Part shown: positions 1-10,399 of the stretch, piece by piece
Position numbering within the stretch: position 1 is the first letter of the stretch
How the letters are laid out: every line of letters begins with the position of its first letter
NCBI GenBank assembly: GCA_026770025.1
Contig: JAMXDE010000022.1
Location: 496,001 to 560,000, forward strand
Origin: Craspedostauros australis
Taxonomy: Eukaryota; Bacillariophyta; Bacillariophyceae; Mastogloiales; Achnanthaceae
Direction: 5' to 3'
Length of the DNA: 64,000 nucleotides
Position numbers and translations under genes: made by a program
Notes under the pieces: generated by a model
Database searches by the model: none
What the model saw: the letters and a program-made list of their open reading frames with translations, nothing else
Told to the model about the DNA's origin: nothing

Positions 1-1264
1 TGGTGGTATGAGACCTGCGCTCTCTCGGGATCGCACGATCAAGCACGAATAACGTCCACAATGCAAGAGCAAGAATACGAGCTGAGTGCGCACAAAGCGG
101 TGCTGTGCGAGTAGCGATGGCCTTCGTTTGTGTCCTCTTGCAAGATGTATCGTTGGATGGATGTACGCGCAGGTATGCAGACTACCAACTGTCCAATGTG
201 GTTGCTGTCGCTCTGCCCTTGCTTTGCTTTGCTTTGCTTCACTCTCCTCTGCGTTATTGTGATGAACTGCTGCAATGAAAATGTTCAGATCCCTGTCTCT
301 CGCTTGTTGATGGTGCGACTTTTGGTTTGGCTTTGCCTCTTCGTCTTCTTGTCGCACGCTTTGCACTCCTCCGTGCCTGTGCGGTCTTCCGCGTTGTGCT
401 GTCTGACAAATTTGGCGGTGTCTTCTCTTCGTCTTTTCTGGCGGAGCTCGTATTGCGCACAAATTGTACTCGCGTGTTCGTAAGAGGTCTGCGAAGTTGC
501 CCGAACGGCTTCCGCGACACACACACAAATGAACAATCTGAAACAAAGAGTGAGCAAACAAACAGACACCGCAACAAGGAAGGCAAAGACAAGGAGACAA
601 CGGTGGTGCTCTTGTTGACTGTCTCTTCGGTCGGTGTTGTCGTCGTGTTCGAATGAAGCAGATCCAGACCAGTCTGGATGTATGGTAATTGTGGTTTGGC
701 CTAAAGTAGCTGTCGTTGGTGTGGATGCAGAGTGATAGTGATACGCGTGTTGTTCGAGCTATCAACGGAAGAGGCGGCGGGCACAGCTGTTGGTGGTGAT
801 GATGTGACGATGTTCTGCACCCTTGGCTGACTTTTGTCGCCGAAACAGATCGCCGCCGAACGCCAAGAGTCATCGCATCACCCAGGAATGGCCACACCGA
901 AGCGACGAAGGTTGTTCCTCTCTCATTCCCGTATGACTCAATAATGTCAAAGGTCACTCAGACAACTTCTCAAGGTCATTCACACAGTGCCATGACCGTG
1001 TCCAGTCGACAAATCGAACTCCACGAACTCAACACAACAATCTAAGAAACGAGTCTAGAGAGTGAAGGCGCAAGGCGAAGCCAAATGAGGCAAGCACCTC
1101 CATCTCCACAAACCTGGCCTCTGTCACCTATTATATTATACTCCCCTCGAATCTACAATAGCATGGATCTCCGCCATACCTACACCATCCATGCATATAC
1201 CATCCATGCATCTATCTCTATCTCTATCTCAATACCTGTGTGTCCCTGACTGCATCTATTCTGT
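1..1264. other. No supported gene
   Basis: Open frames here are short, overlap on both strands and have no recognisable domain. The stretch 1190-1240 holds short CATC/TATC tandem repeats. It lies downstream of the minus-strand sulfotransferase-like gene and probably includes its 3' UTR. Confidence 0.5.
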
Positions 1265-2578
1265 TCAAGATATTGAGTTGTGACGATCGCGTTGCTGCTG
1301 ACGACACAGCTTCACCACCTGATCATGGATGCGGACCATCGACTCCATGTACTGCCGCTGGTGAGGAGGCACGACTTCATCCGTGGTGCTCCAATCAAAC
1401 GGCGCCGGAGGATGGAAGATGGAGTCGTAGTACTTCTGGAATTCATCGTCGCCGTCATAGTCCAGCAGCTTCCCGATGACGCTCCTATCTCGACCTCCTT
1501 GCAACACGCCCGACGCATCCGAGTCAAAGAAGTTGATGCATCCCAACGTGCGATCCCCATGCTGCAGCAGCTGCGAGAACAGCACATGCAGCAGGGTCGT
1601 GTAGACGTGGATGCCCATCAGAGCGTCCTCATTGAGATGCCGCTTCACGCTCGTGGATTTGATGATCTCGTACGGATTGCGGTACAGGTACACGTGCGAG
1701 CAGTCCACCTGTGCGCGTTCACAGATCGTGTTGTACCAGACATCCAGATTGGGATAAGTGAGGGGACGGCATGGTCCCAGGAAGCTGGGGTACGACAGCA
1801 ACCCCGAACTCGGGGTGTTGAACAGCGTGTTGACTGGCAATGCCAACTGCTTGCTCGTCCCACCATGCCGCACGTCCTGCCACCCGCTCTGCGCCTTGCT
1901 CTCCATGTTCTGCATGGCATGAACAAGCCGTTCCTCGATGCGCGTGATATTGGGTTCCTTGATGTTGGACATCCAGTGATTCGACAGCGATCTGCGGCAT
2001 GGCGCGCTCCACAAAGCCATCTGGGGATCGCCCGTCTTGACGGAGCGGAACAGCAGCTTGTACATGCGTTCGGTCAGGGTGGGATGGATGTTGAGGGCCA
2101 CCAGGTCTTCGTAGGCGTGAGAACCATTGACCAGCAGCTGCATCAGGTGATGGCCGGATCCCTCCAGGCCGACGAAGACCACGAAGTGCAGCGTGCTGTT
2201 GAACTTGCGGACCGGCTGAACGAAGGGATTCAGCGGCGACGACTGGAGCAGCGATGATGTCTGTCTCTGTGGTTGCTCGTCCTGTTGCTGCTGACGTTTC
2301 ATGGAAGCGGCATACCTCTGCATCGATGCCAGGATGCCACTGTCACTCGCAGTATCCATGCGCCCATCGCTGCCATCGTCGATGTGCTGCGGCAGCAATC
2401 GGAGAGACGTGAGAGCGCTGAATGCAATCAGAAGCAGCAGCACGTGCTGTATTCGCCAGAAGGATCTTTGCTTGTGCGGATGCTGGCCTGTTGTTCTTCT
2501 CCTTTGCTTGGCAACGTTGGCAAACGACGGTTGTGGCGACACCATCGACGTCGATGATGGTTGCGACGAAGAGATCAT
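1265..2578 (-). CDS. Sulfotransferase-like type II membrane protein
   Basis: A 437-aa protein with the layout of Golgi sulfotransferases: short basic cytosolic N-terminus, one membrane anchor at about residues 45-62, a Gln-rich stem, then a lumenal catalytic domain. Seen directly: a P-loop-like segment FVGLEGSGHHLM (about 135-146), which matches the 5'-phosphosulfate loop of PAPS-dependent sulfotransferases, and YRNPYEIIKSTS (about 298-309), which matches the 3'-phosphate-binding Arg/Ser element. Inferred role: transfer of sulfate from PAPS to a glycan or protein in the Golgi. The acceptor cannot be told from sequence. The frame stays open 44 codons upstream, but that part begins with TTG and crosses a TCGTACGA palindrome that may be a promoter element, so the ATG at 2578 was chosen. 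No intron is needed. Confidence 0.75.
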   Translation of the reverse strand: MISSSQPSSTSMVSPQPSFANVAKQRRRTTGQHPHKQRSFWRIQHVLLLLIAFSALTSLRLLPQHIDDGSDGRMDTASDSGILASMQRYAASMKRQQQQDEQPQRQTSSLLQSSPLNPFVQPVRKFNSTLHFVVFVGLEGSGHHLMQLLVNGSHAYEDLVALNIHPTLTERMYKLLFRSVKTGDPQMALWSAPCRRSLSNHWMSNIKEPNITRIEERLVHAMQNMESKAQSGWQDVRHGGTSKQLALPVNTLFNTPSSGLLSYPSFLGPCRPLTYPNLDVWYNTICERAQVDCSHVYLYRNPYEIIKSTSVKRHLNEDALMGIHVYTTLLHVLFSQLLQHGDRTLGCINFFDSDASGVLQGGRDRSVIGKLLDYDGDDEFQKYYDSIFHPPAPFDWSTTDEVVPPHQRQYMESMVRIHDQVVKLCRQQQRDRHNSIS

Positions 2579-2669
2579 TGGAGGGTTGGAATGGGTGCTC
2601 TCCTTGGGCAGAATGGAATGGCGGAGCGGGTGGCAGGAAGTGTTGGTGATTGTGGATACATCATATAGT

Positions 2670-2680
2670 AGTCGTACGAG
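2670..2680. promoter_or_regulatory. AGTCGTACGAG element upstream of the sulfotransferase-like gene
   Basis: This 11-mer contains the palindrome TCGTACGA and lies about 90 bases before the chosen start codon. The identical 11-mer lies about 107 bases before the metallophosphoesterase start (19993-20003). A role as promoter or initiator element is inference. Confidence 0.25.
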
Positions 2681-3005
2681 TGAGGGACTTGCACGATGTG
2701 AGGAAATCAACGCAATCGTTGATTGTCGATTCGGTCACGAATCAATCATGAATGAGCAGAGCATCATGCCACGAGTGGGCAAGTCCAGAGTAGCCTCATC
2801 CCAAACACTTTGTTGTCTACACTGTTGCTGAGAGCTGTATGCCCCGTAGACACATGACAGTTGACTCTGCTTATGGTATACAAGTCACAAAAAGAGTACC
2901 TATTGTTGCAGATGTCATAACCTATTTCCATTCAATGTTAACTCTGTGCCTGTCACTCAACATGCCCATCTCCCCCTCCACGCCATACTCAGGCTCATGC
3001 TCATA

Positions 3006-6000
3006 TTATGTCACGATGCTGGCATCGACAATGACAAAGGGATTGGAGGGTTGCGTCTCTGCCACTTGCGCCAGCGATAGAAGAAGGTCATCTTCCACGA
3101 CGATCTCTCCAAAGCAAATCTCCAGCATGTCCCTGCGCAGCGTGTTTTTGCAACCATCCTTGTGCAAGGACAAGTGGGGCAGCGTCTTGATCATGTCGGG
3201 GAAGGTGGGATCAGGCGAGGCATCGTCGTTGGCGTCATCCGGTTCTTGACGATGGACGAGATGACGACGAATTCCCACGGACCAGATAGTGCTATCGGGC
3301 TGGCCGTGCTCTTTCGACTTTGCGTCCAGTGGCGCCTTCGGTTTGCCTCGAATGCCGCCCTGCTTCGCTTCTTCGACAGGACCGTCCGCCGTTTCCTTAA
3401 CACCTTGCAGATCCGGCTCCGACAGTTCGAACCAATGCATCTTGAAGTCATCGAAGCGTTCGTACTTGGTGGGCGATGGTTGGATATCGTACATGGTCAG
3501 CGGTTCGATACCGTCATCGAGGATGCCACCATCCGCGGTCTTGGACGTCACAATGGGCAAGGTCACTTCGGCCTCATCCCACAGCTCATTCTGCACCTGA
3601 TGCACAATCATCCACGTCGTGTAAGGATACACGCCCGAGGAAAGCTCAATCAGCAGCTCAAATTCTTCATCGTGTTCACCGAGACCGTCATCCATCGTCT
3701 TGGCGACCTTGAACTTGATCTGCGGCGCGATGCCTTTGGCCATGGCCGAGGCGAAGGCCTGCTCCATACGTTCCTTGGCGAATTCGCGCAACGAAGATTG
3801 CAGGGAATCCACTTCTTGCAACAATTCGTTGCGTTCGAACTGCAACGACGCTTCCGACGACGCCTTCATGGCCGACAATTCCGCATCCGCCAGCATCAGA
3901 TCCGACTTCTGCGCTTCTTCCTCGGGTGTGGTGGGTGGCATCTCATCGTCGGGACCGAACAAGGCCGCATACACGGAATCAAACGCCGATGGATCATGCG
4001 GTTGCTGCCGCAGCTCGACGTCATCCTGCTGCTGCCGCAGTTGAAATTGCAGCTGCATCTGCGCTGCCCTGCCGTCCGTCTGCGGATCTAACGCCGAGTC
4101 CTTCTTGAACCGCTGCTCCTTCGACTTGCGGTTCATCCATTCCATCTGCTGCAGGATTTGCGTTTTTTCGACGTGAGTGGCATGCAGCTCCTCGTGGGCG
4201 ATGGCGATGCGGTGTGACGCGTGCAGGTGGATACCACATCCGAAGGCCAGCAGAACGAGCAGCTGCCACAGAAAGCTGGTGGTGGGGAAAATGCTGCGTT
4301 TCAAACAGGACATGCGTCTCAGACAATTCTTGTAGAACTCGTTGTGCTGCGGTGCCCAGTAGTTGCTCGTGGTGGCGTTGGATTGCTGCTGCAGCTGCTG
4401 CTGGTGACGCCTTCGTCTGCGGCGAGCACGGCCCGATACGAAAGTGTGCGTGATGGGACTCGCGAAGGATTGCGCTGTGGTGCTTCCACACTCGATGTCG
4501 TCGATGAGCCCATCGTCAATCACGTAGGTAGGTGTTGTTGCCGTCGCTGTTGCGGAGACGCTCGCGCTTGCTCCCGTCTTGCGATATGGGTAGATGTTAC
4601 TGCCATTGTTGCTGGTGTGGTTGCTGTGCGTGTTGGACTGATTGATATGGACGTTGGTGGAATGCGCGTTCGTGGAACGGCCCTTGCGACGGTCAACGAG
4701 ATGTGGCGACATGACATTGGCCGCACGTGGTGTTGTGATGTCCCACGATGGCGGATCGATGGAATCCCATTTGGATGGCATGAGATGAAGCGGCGGCGTG
4801 GTGACGGTAGCTGGACCCTGCTCATTATTGTCATCATTGAGATCAATGTCCATATCGATGTCGCTCGCAAAGCTCTTGACGTCATCATCTTCGTTGGTGT
4901 CAATGGCAAGACCGATGTCGTAGAAATCCTGCGAACGCTGCGGATCGACGGATATATGCATGGACCGAAAATGATCGCTGATGGTCGGCTCCATGTCGTT
5001 GATATCATCGTCTTCATCTTCCTCTTCGCCATCAAAATCGATCTCAATATCCGAATCCAAATCGCTGGAGGGTGAGAGAGGATGATCGAGACCGACGATG
5101 GGCACTGTCGCGGGTTGCAGCTGGCTCGTCGTGTGCAAGGTCCCCAGCTCCCACGAATTGGAACGCAGAGGCGACGTGTGATGGCGGTGACCGCTAGGAT
5201 TGGAAGCACCCCGCATGGTCACGCTTTGACTGCTCCAACGGTCCCAACCTGGAGGATTTCCGGGAGGGACGGATTTGGGATTGTTCGATGCTTCCGTAAA
5301 TGAGTTTGAAACCGCGGCGCGCTTGCTGTTGCTGGCAGTCGCAGGCACATCGGCAAACCCGTTTCCATCCAAGACGGTCGAGTTGTTGTCACCACTGTTG
5401 TGGTTGGACGACCGCACTGCCTGCGTCGGTTTCCGCTGTCCATACGACCGTGGTTGCTGGCTGCGATGTGATGGTCTTCGGTTGCGTTTCTTTTGGTTGC
5501 GTCTATCCCGTATGGGAGACGCCAGCGAGAGGGCTGGCTTGGGCGTGACGAGGGGAGATAAGGCAAAGGAGGATGCGGAGCTCTGAAAGTCGAAGTTGAT
5601 GCTGTCCACTGCCTGGCTGGTACCGCGCCGCTGATATTGCTTGTCGCTGTGATGGCTGATGTTGAGACCGAAGGCCGCCTTGCTGAATCTGTCCTTGGTG
5701 GTGTTCTTTGTGTCTGCCATGTCGAATTGTATGGGTCCGCTGCTGTGGAGCTTGTTGTGGAGGTTGCTGTTCGCGTTGCTGTTATTGCTGTTGTTGTCGT
5801 TGGAATGATTGCTACCGGTCGCAAGCATCTCCATGAATTGATCGTGCGAGTTGTTCCGTCGATGGCGTTTGGTGTTGTTCGGCAGTTCCACCTTGGGTCC
5901 GTTCGTCATAGATGAGGCTGCTACTGCTGCTGCAAGTGGTTGGGTCGGTGTTATGCGACCATTCAATGCTGCTGTTGTTGTTGTTGTTGTTGCTGTTGTC

Positions 6001-6839
6001 GATGTCGCAGGATGCTTTGAGAACCTGCGATTGCGCTGCTGCGGCGTTCCTTCATTGTGCCTACTGCCACCAACACTACCACCACCATTACGACTGAGCT
6101 TGTTCCCGTCCTGATTCCTTCGATCGCGAAATTTGCGATTCGATTGCGCGACCGGACTTGCAGCCAGGAAGTTGCCATTGCCATTGCCATTGACAGCATT
6201 GTTGGCTCTGGCAGAAGGCGATTTGAGGCCCGAGGCAGGAGGTGTGGTTGCCGATGGAATTGTTGCTGTTGCGTCCGTGACAATCGGTTTGTCAGGAGCA
6301 TACATACTGGGACTCGCATTTATCTGTCCCTTTTTGTGCTGAGCAGGCAACGTGAGGGATGTCATGGGTATAGCCAAGCCAGAGGGCTGCTGCCGCTTCC
6401 GCTGCGCCTGTTGTCGAGCCCAGGATGGGGCAGAGTAGATGGTCTGCGTGGTGAGGTTGGCGATTGGCCGGGCCTGCGGATGCATTGGCAGCTGCGATGA
6501 TGTGTTGGTGTTGCTATTGCCTTGCGTATTGCCGTGAGTATTGCCTTGCGTGTTGCTGTGGGTGACGCTGCTGCTGCTGCCAATGCCATGGAAGAATTCG
6601 GAAGGAGTCAAGGGTGGCTGCGGAGGGAAAGGCAGCGGGGTTCTCGAGCCTCCTTCTCTGTTTGCGCTTGCGTTTGCGTTTGTATTAGTGCTCCCTGATG
6701 CTGCCGTCGATCCATTCATCCTCTGTCCTTTGACTCCGCTGCTGCTGTTGTTCCTGCTGGCTTTGCTTGCATTCGCCTTGGTGGAGGAGGAAGGCATGGG
6801 AAGATGGTCGCTGAAGGACGATCTCCTTCTGGAAGCCAT
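3006..6839 (-). CDS. Large low-complexity membrane protein with a possible cyclophilin-like C-terminus
   Basis: A 1277-aa open frame. Residues 1 to about 850 are low complexity: Asn/Ser/Thr-rich tracts, poly-Thr, a Gly/Asn tract and an acidic block. One membrane segment follows at about 853-873 (FLWQLLVLLAFGCGIHLHA), just after a Cys/Arg-rich stretch. Next come a Gln/Glu-rich probable coiled coil and a compact C-terminal domain from about residue 1040. That domain has a pattern like divergent cyclophilin folds: a strand-rich FELLIELSSGVYPYTTW, then NELWDEAEVTLP, and near the end CFGEIVVEDDLLLSLAQV, comparable with the CFG-x-V segment of cyclophilins. Catalytic Arg/Phe residues of active prolyl isomerases are not evident, so any enzyme role is doubtful. 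The ATG at 6839 is used because the upstream extension begins with TTG. An unnoticed intron in the low-complexity part is possible. Confidence 0.6.
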   Translation of the reverse strand: MASRRRSSFSDHLPMPSSSTKANASKASRNNSSSGVKGQRMNGSTAASGSTNTNANASANREGGSRTPLPFPPQPPLTPSEFFHGIGSSSSVTHSNTQGNTHGNTQGNSNTNTSSQLPMHPQARPIANLTTQTIYSAPSWARQQAQRKRQQPSGLAIPMTSLTLPAQHKKGQINASPSMYAPDKPIVTDATATIPSATTPPASGLKSPSARANNAVNGNGNGNFLAASPVAQSNRKFRDRRNQDGNKLSRNGGGSVGGSRHNEGTPQQRNRRFSKHPATSTTATTTTTTAALNGRITPTQPLAAAVAASSMTNGPKVELPNNTKRHRRNNSHDQFMEMLATGSNHSNDNNSNNSNANSNLHNKLHSSGPIQFDMADTKNTTKDRFSKAAFGLNISHHSDKQYQRRGTSQAVDSINFDFQSSASSFALSPLVTPKPALSLASPIRDRRNQKKRNRRPSHRSQQPRSYGQRKPTQAVRSSNHNSGDNNSTVLDGNGFADVPATASNSKRAAVSNSFTEASNNPKSVPPGNPPGWDRWSSQSVTMRGASNPSGHRHHTSPLRSNSWELGTLHTTSQLQPATVPIVGLDHPLSPSSDLDSDIEIDFDGEEEDEDDDINDMEPTISDHFRSMHISVDPQRSQDFYDIGLAIDTNEDDDVKSFASDIDMDIDLNDDNNEQGPATVTTPPLHLMPSKWDSIDPPSWDITTPRAANVMSPHLVDRRKGRSTNAHSTNVHINQSNTHSNHTSNNGSNIYPYRKTGASASVSATATATTPTYVIDDGLIDDIECGSTTAQSFASPITHTFVSGRARRRRRRHQQQLQQQSNATTSNYWAPQHNEFYKNCLRRMSCLKRSIFPTTSFLWQLLVLLAFGCGIHLHASHRIAIAHEELHATHVEKTQILQQMEWMNRKSKEQRFKKDSALDPQTDGRAAQMQLQFQLRQQQDDVELRQQPHDPSAFDSVYAALFGPDDEMPPTTPEEEAQKSDLMLADAELSAMKASSEASLQFERNELLQEVDSLQSSLREFAKERMEQAFASAMAKGIAPQIKFKVAKTMDDGLGEHDEEFELLIELSSGVYPYTTWMIVHQVQNELWDEAEVTLPIVTSKTADGGILDDGIEPLTMYDIQPSPTKYERFDDFKMHWFELSEPDLQGVKETADGPVEEAKQGGIRGKPKAPLDAKSKEHGQPDSTIWSVGIRRHLVHRQEPDDANDDASPDPTFPDMIKTLPHLSLHKDGCKNTLRRDMLEICFGEIVVEDDLLLSLAQVAETQPSNPFVIVDASIVT

Positions 6840-7618
6840 GTTGCTCTTTACCGTTCCTTGAGGCAGCGAGCGATGCAAGCGACAGCAGAGGTGACAGAGG
6901 CAGCAGGAAGAAAAGGAAGAAGAGGAAGAGGAAGGCTCTCTATTGCTCCTTTCTCTATTCTCCTCCGCTCTCTACTGTGCGAGTATCCTCCTCCGCTTGG
7001 CTCCGCGAATGGTCGTCCTCGCGTTGTTTTGCTGCTATCTCCAATCACAAATACAGTTGCAATTATGGTATCGATCCATCCATGGACTTTGCGTCGTTGC
7101 GCGCATCACACACAAGGCTTCGTATTCTCTTTGTTGCTAGTGCTCTCTCTCTGTCTCTCCCTGTCTGTATCGGTATGGTAGAGTATCGGTATAGTAGAGT
7201 ATCGGTATTGTCACGCTTCTCCTCCGTCGACTGGTTTGGGGCCTTTGCGTGTGGGAACTGCCTTCTTGTTGTTGTCTCTGTTCGTTTGTCTCTGCTCGTG
7301 TTGATGCACGAGTGCCGGCGTTGTTCATGTGGGTTCTCGTCTTTGTCCCTGGTTTTCCTTTTCTCTTTTTGCCTCCACAAAAGCGCATGTTTCCACACGT
7401 TGACACGATTTTCTTCCTCTTTGCTCAATCGATTCATTCGTGGACTCACGTGACTCAATACAATCCCGCAGAGCACGCTAGAAGCACATAGCGACACCAT
7501 CATAACGCCCCTGCTCTACTCTACTCTACTCTACCGTCCTCGCATCGTGCAGATGGCTGCATCAACACCATACCCACAAATTCAGTAGCGTATTCTATAA
7601 TATGTTATAATCGGTATA
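6840..7618. other. Intergenic stretch with simple repeats
   Basis: No gene supported. The stretch 7170-7220 carries repeats of a GTATCGGTATAGTAGA type and 7512-7533 carries CTACT repeats. It should contain the promoter of the minus-strand gene ending at 3006 and the 3' UTR of the gene ending at 7619. Confidence 0.4.
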
Positions 7619-10399
7619 TTACTCCAAATGCTGAATCTTCAGATTGAAACCCGACAACGACGGATCCGTGGCATCGTCGGGCACGCTGAAGCCATCTTCT
7701 TCCGTCTCGTAGTTCAGCTCGGTGGGCGGCGACATCGTGCGCTGCGGCGTGTTGCGCATGGACGACGGCGGCGAGCGGTTGAATCGGTACGAGCTCAGTT
7801 CGTTGTCGAAGTTCTCCGGAATGTGCACGGGCGACACGGACGACGACGGTGGTGCGACGGGCGACAGCGGCGGCAGACGATTGCGCGGCGACGCGTCGTT
7901 CTTGGGGTACATGTGGAGGTTGAAGTCGCGGCTGTTGGGCGGTGTGCCGCCATTGGGCGAGGCCAGGCTCGTGGACGATGGACCGCAGGCGCTGCCGGCG
8001 GCGTCATCGTCGAAGCTCGCCTTGTCGGAGATGCCCGTGATGTCGCTGGCCACCGCGCTCATGGTGCGGCTGTGGATGTCGTTCGCGTAGCTGTGATGGT
8101 GGGCGCTGTCGACGGCGTCGACGGTTTGCAGATGCGTGCTGCGTTTGGGTGTGGACTTGGCGGTGTGCTCCTGTCGCGGGAAGGCGCCGTTGTGGACCTG
8201 CGCCGTGCTGGAACTGAAGATGGTGTTCTTCCAGCGCGTGTTATTGCCGTTGGCGGGTTTATCCCGTCCATTCGGTGGTTCGGCATCATCGGCGACCTCG
8301 CGCTGGCCGCGGTCGGGTCGGAAGTGCGGGTTGTGGAAGGCGGATGTGTTGTCGAATTCCATGGTCTCGTCCTGCTGCACCATGAGGTTGTCGTCCGGGT
8401 CGTAAGCGCCCAGACGCCGCTCGTCCTTCTTCAGCTTGTAAAACAGGAAACCGGCCACGAAGAACAGCGTCACAATAACGATGGCGGATGATATGATGGC
8501 CACGAGCGTGGGTGACATCCTGCTGGAACCGGATCCCGGATTGTCATTGTCGGTGTTGGGGTTGAGGACCGTGGGCTGCTGCACTTCGGTGGCGGTGGGC
8601 GCAGCCGTCGGCGTGGTGTTCGGTGCCGTCGTGCCGACCGGCGACGGCGGTGGTTGGGCGTGCTCCACTTGGAAGTCCACGAGACGCACAAACTCTCCCC
8701 GTCCAAAGAGCTGCGTCAACCGAATGAGCATCTCCTGTTCGTTTTTGAGGATTGGGAACGTGAAGAGCTCCTCCGGCGTCCACTGCATGTTGGGCACACC
8801 GTCGAGATCGGGCAGCACCGAGTATACGATGGTCTGCTGGTACTCCAGTTGCAACCAAACGGATTTGTCGATCTCCTTCGTGGGTTCCACCGTCGGCTGC
8901 GCAGTTGGCTGATTCGTGGGCAAGGCGGTTGGTAAGGTGGTTGGTGTGGCGGTTGGTAAGGCGGTGGGTGTGACAGTTGGCGCGGATGTTGGTTGGATGG
9001 ATGGCATTGAGGTTGGCAACGACGTCGGTAGGCCTGTTGGTATCTGCGTCGGATTCGATGTGGGCTGCGACGTTGTGGGCAATGCTGATGGTATAAGGGT
9101 CGGAGGCGCCGTTGGTGATGACGTGTTGGTGGAGTTCTGTCCATCGTCTGTGGTGTTCGTGTCATTGACTCCACCAAATTGCAAAACACGCTCTGTTCCT
9201 CGTTCCAAGGGAAGCAACTCCGCTTCGTGTTGCAACTGCAATCGCCGATCTCCGTCGTTGGACGACGACGTGGGCGCCCGCTTGACAGCAGAACTCCTCG
9301 GTTGCACCTTGGGCAGAAAGCGTTTCTGTTTCAGCAAGGTGTCGACGTGAACGATGGCGACGGGCACAAGTTGCGGAACCTCACGCGCCAGATTGTCGTA
9401 GTACTCCTTGATGAGCTGGTTGAAGAGCTGCTCGAAGAGGGCGATCTCCTCCGCCGTGTCGATGCCTGCGAAAAGTCCATCGAGGGTGAGAAAGATGCGC
9501 GGCTCGACGACCGTGATCAAGGTGAGGGTGGGGGCCGACGATGGTTGGCTGGAGGGTGCGAGGGTGGGCGTCGCGGATGGTAGCGCCGTTGGGATATGCG
9601 TGGGCTGAGTGGATGGAATATCTGTTGGCGCGACGGACGGCGTGGCTGACGGATAGCCCGTGGGAAATACAGAAGGCTGCGGGCTCGGAAGGGATGAGGG
9701 CGACATGGAATGCGTCGGTTGGTGCGAAACGGACGGCCTCTGCGATGGCATGAGCGACTGCGACGGAACCACGCTGGGCTCCTGCGTCGGCGTGGAAGAT
9801 GGAGACTGCGAGATGGTTGGAGCGAAAGATGGCGCTTGCGTGGGTGACGTTGTGGGCTCGAATGTGACAACTTCAAAGACTCGATCTGTCGGTGCTTCCG
9901 TAGTAACTTCGATGCCGGTGTTATTGCCATTGTCATCATCCTCATCGCTGTCAATGTCCGGATCAGTGGCGTTTGGCGTGGTTCGCTTGTTGTCTCTGTA
10001 GGTGGCGTTGAATTGCGTTGGCTCGAGGGTGGGTGCCACCGTGATGTTCGCTGGCGTTTTTGGCAGGACGGGTGCTTGCGTGGGCGCCATGGTTGTGTTG
10101 GACGACGAAGAGGCAGAAGTCGAGTTTGTTTCTGTTGCTTTGCGTGCAGAAGTGACAGCAACAGCACGAGCATCATCTGTGCCAAGCATCGCTCGACGGA
10201 GTGTGGTGGCACGCAGACGAGAGGAGCGATATTCCACCGCTGATGTTGACTTTGTTGCCCTCGCTGTTGCTTTCGATGATGATGAGGTGGAGAGCGGTAA
10301 CTCGGAATCAAGCTGACGAGCAGAGATCAGAGTCGTGTCTGTGCAGATGAAGAAGAGAGCCAAGAGAAAGACGGATCGAAGTGGCATTGCCAGCCGCAT
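7619..10399 (-). CDS. PT/PS-repeat type I membrane surface protein
   Basis: A 926-aa protein starting with a clear signal peptide (MRLAMPLRSVFLLALFF, cleavage near 23-26). Ser/Thr tracts follow, then a first PT/PS-rich block (about 190-290) of xxPTxxPS repeats, a folded module of about 70 residues (about 295-365, beginning near RIFLTLDGLF), a second PT block (about 430-508), a second folded module (about 513-590, VWLQLEYQQTIVY), one membrane helix (about 629-652, TLVAIISSAIVIVTLFF) followed by KLKKDERR, and a long Pro/Ser-rich cytosolic tail. PT-rich, probably O-glycosylated spacers with this split module are common in predicted diatom cell-surface proteins. A wall or adhesion role is inference. 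The same frame is open for 425 codons upstream of the signal peptide. The ATG at 10399 was chosen because the signal peptide directly follows it. Confidence 0.75.
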   Translation of the reverse strand: MRLAMPLRSVFLLALFFICTDTTLISARQLDSELPLSTSSSSKATARATKSTSAVEYRSSRLRATTLRRAMLGTDDARAVAVTSARKATETNSTSASSSSNTTMAPTQAPVLPKTPANITVAPTLEPTQFNATYRDNKRTTPNATDPDIDSDEDDDNGNNTGIEVTTEAPTDRVFEVVTFEPTTSPTQAPSFAPTISQSPSSTPTQEPSVVPSQSLMPSQRPSVSHQPTHSMSPSSLPSPQPSVFPTGYPSATPSVAPTDIPSTQPTHIPTALPSATPTLAPSSQPSSAPTLTLITVVEPRIFLTLDGLFAGIDTAEEIALFEQLFNQLIKEYYDNLAREVPQLVPVAIVHVDTLLKQKRFLPKVQPRSSAVKRAPTSSSNDGDRRLQLQHEAELLPLERGTERVLQFGGVNDTNTTDDGQNSTNTSSPTAPPTLIPSALPTTSQPTSNPTQIPTGLPTSLPTSMPSIQPTSAPTVTPTALPTATPTTLPTALPTNQPTAQPTVEPTKEIDKSVWLQLEYQQTIVYSVLPDLDGVPNMQWTPEELFTFPILKNEQEMLIRLTQLFGRGEFVRLVDFQVEHAQPPPSPVGTTAPNTTPTAAPTATEVQQPTVLNPNTDNDNPGSGSSRMSPTLVAIISSAIVIVTLFFVAGFLFYKLKKDERRLGAYDPDDNLMVQQDETMEFDNTSAFHNPHFRPDRGQREVADDAEPPNGRDKPANGNNTRWKNTIFSSSTAQVHNGAFPRQEHTAKSTPKRSTHLQTVDAVDSAHHHSYANDIHSRTMSAVASDITGISDKASFDDDAAGSACGPSSTSLASPNGGTPPNSRDFNLHMYPKNDASPRNRLPPLSPVAPPSSSVSPVHIPENFDNELSSYRFNRSPPSSMRNTPQRTMSPPTELNYETEEDGFSVPDDATDPSLSGFNLKIQHLE

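Noticed and set aside
1280-2257. 325-codon plus-strand frame opposite the sulfotransferase-like gene
   Set aside because: Antisense shadow; the minus strand carries the P-loop and 3'-phosphate-binding motifs.
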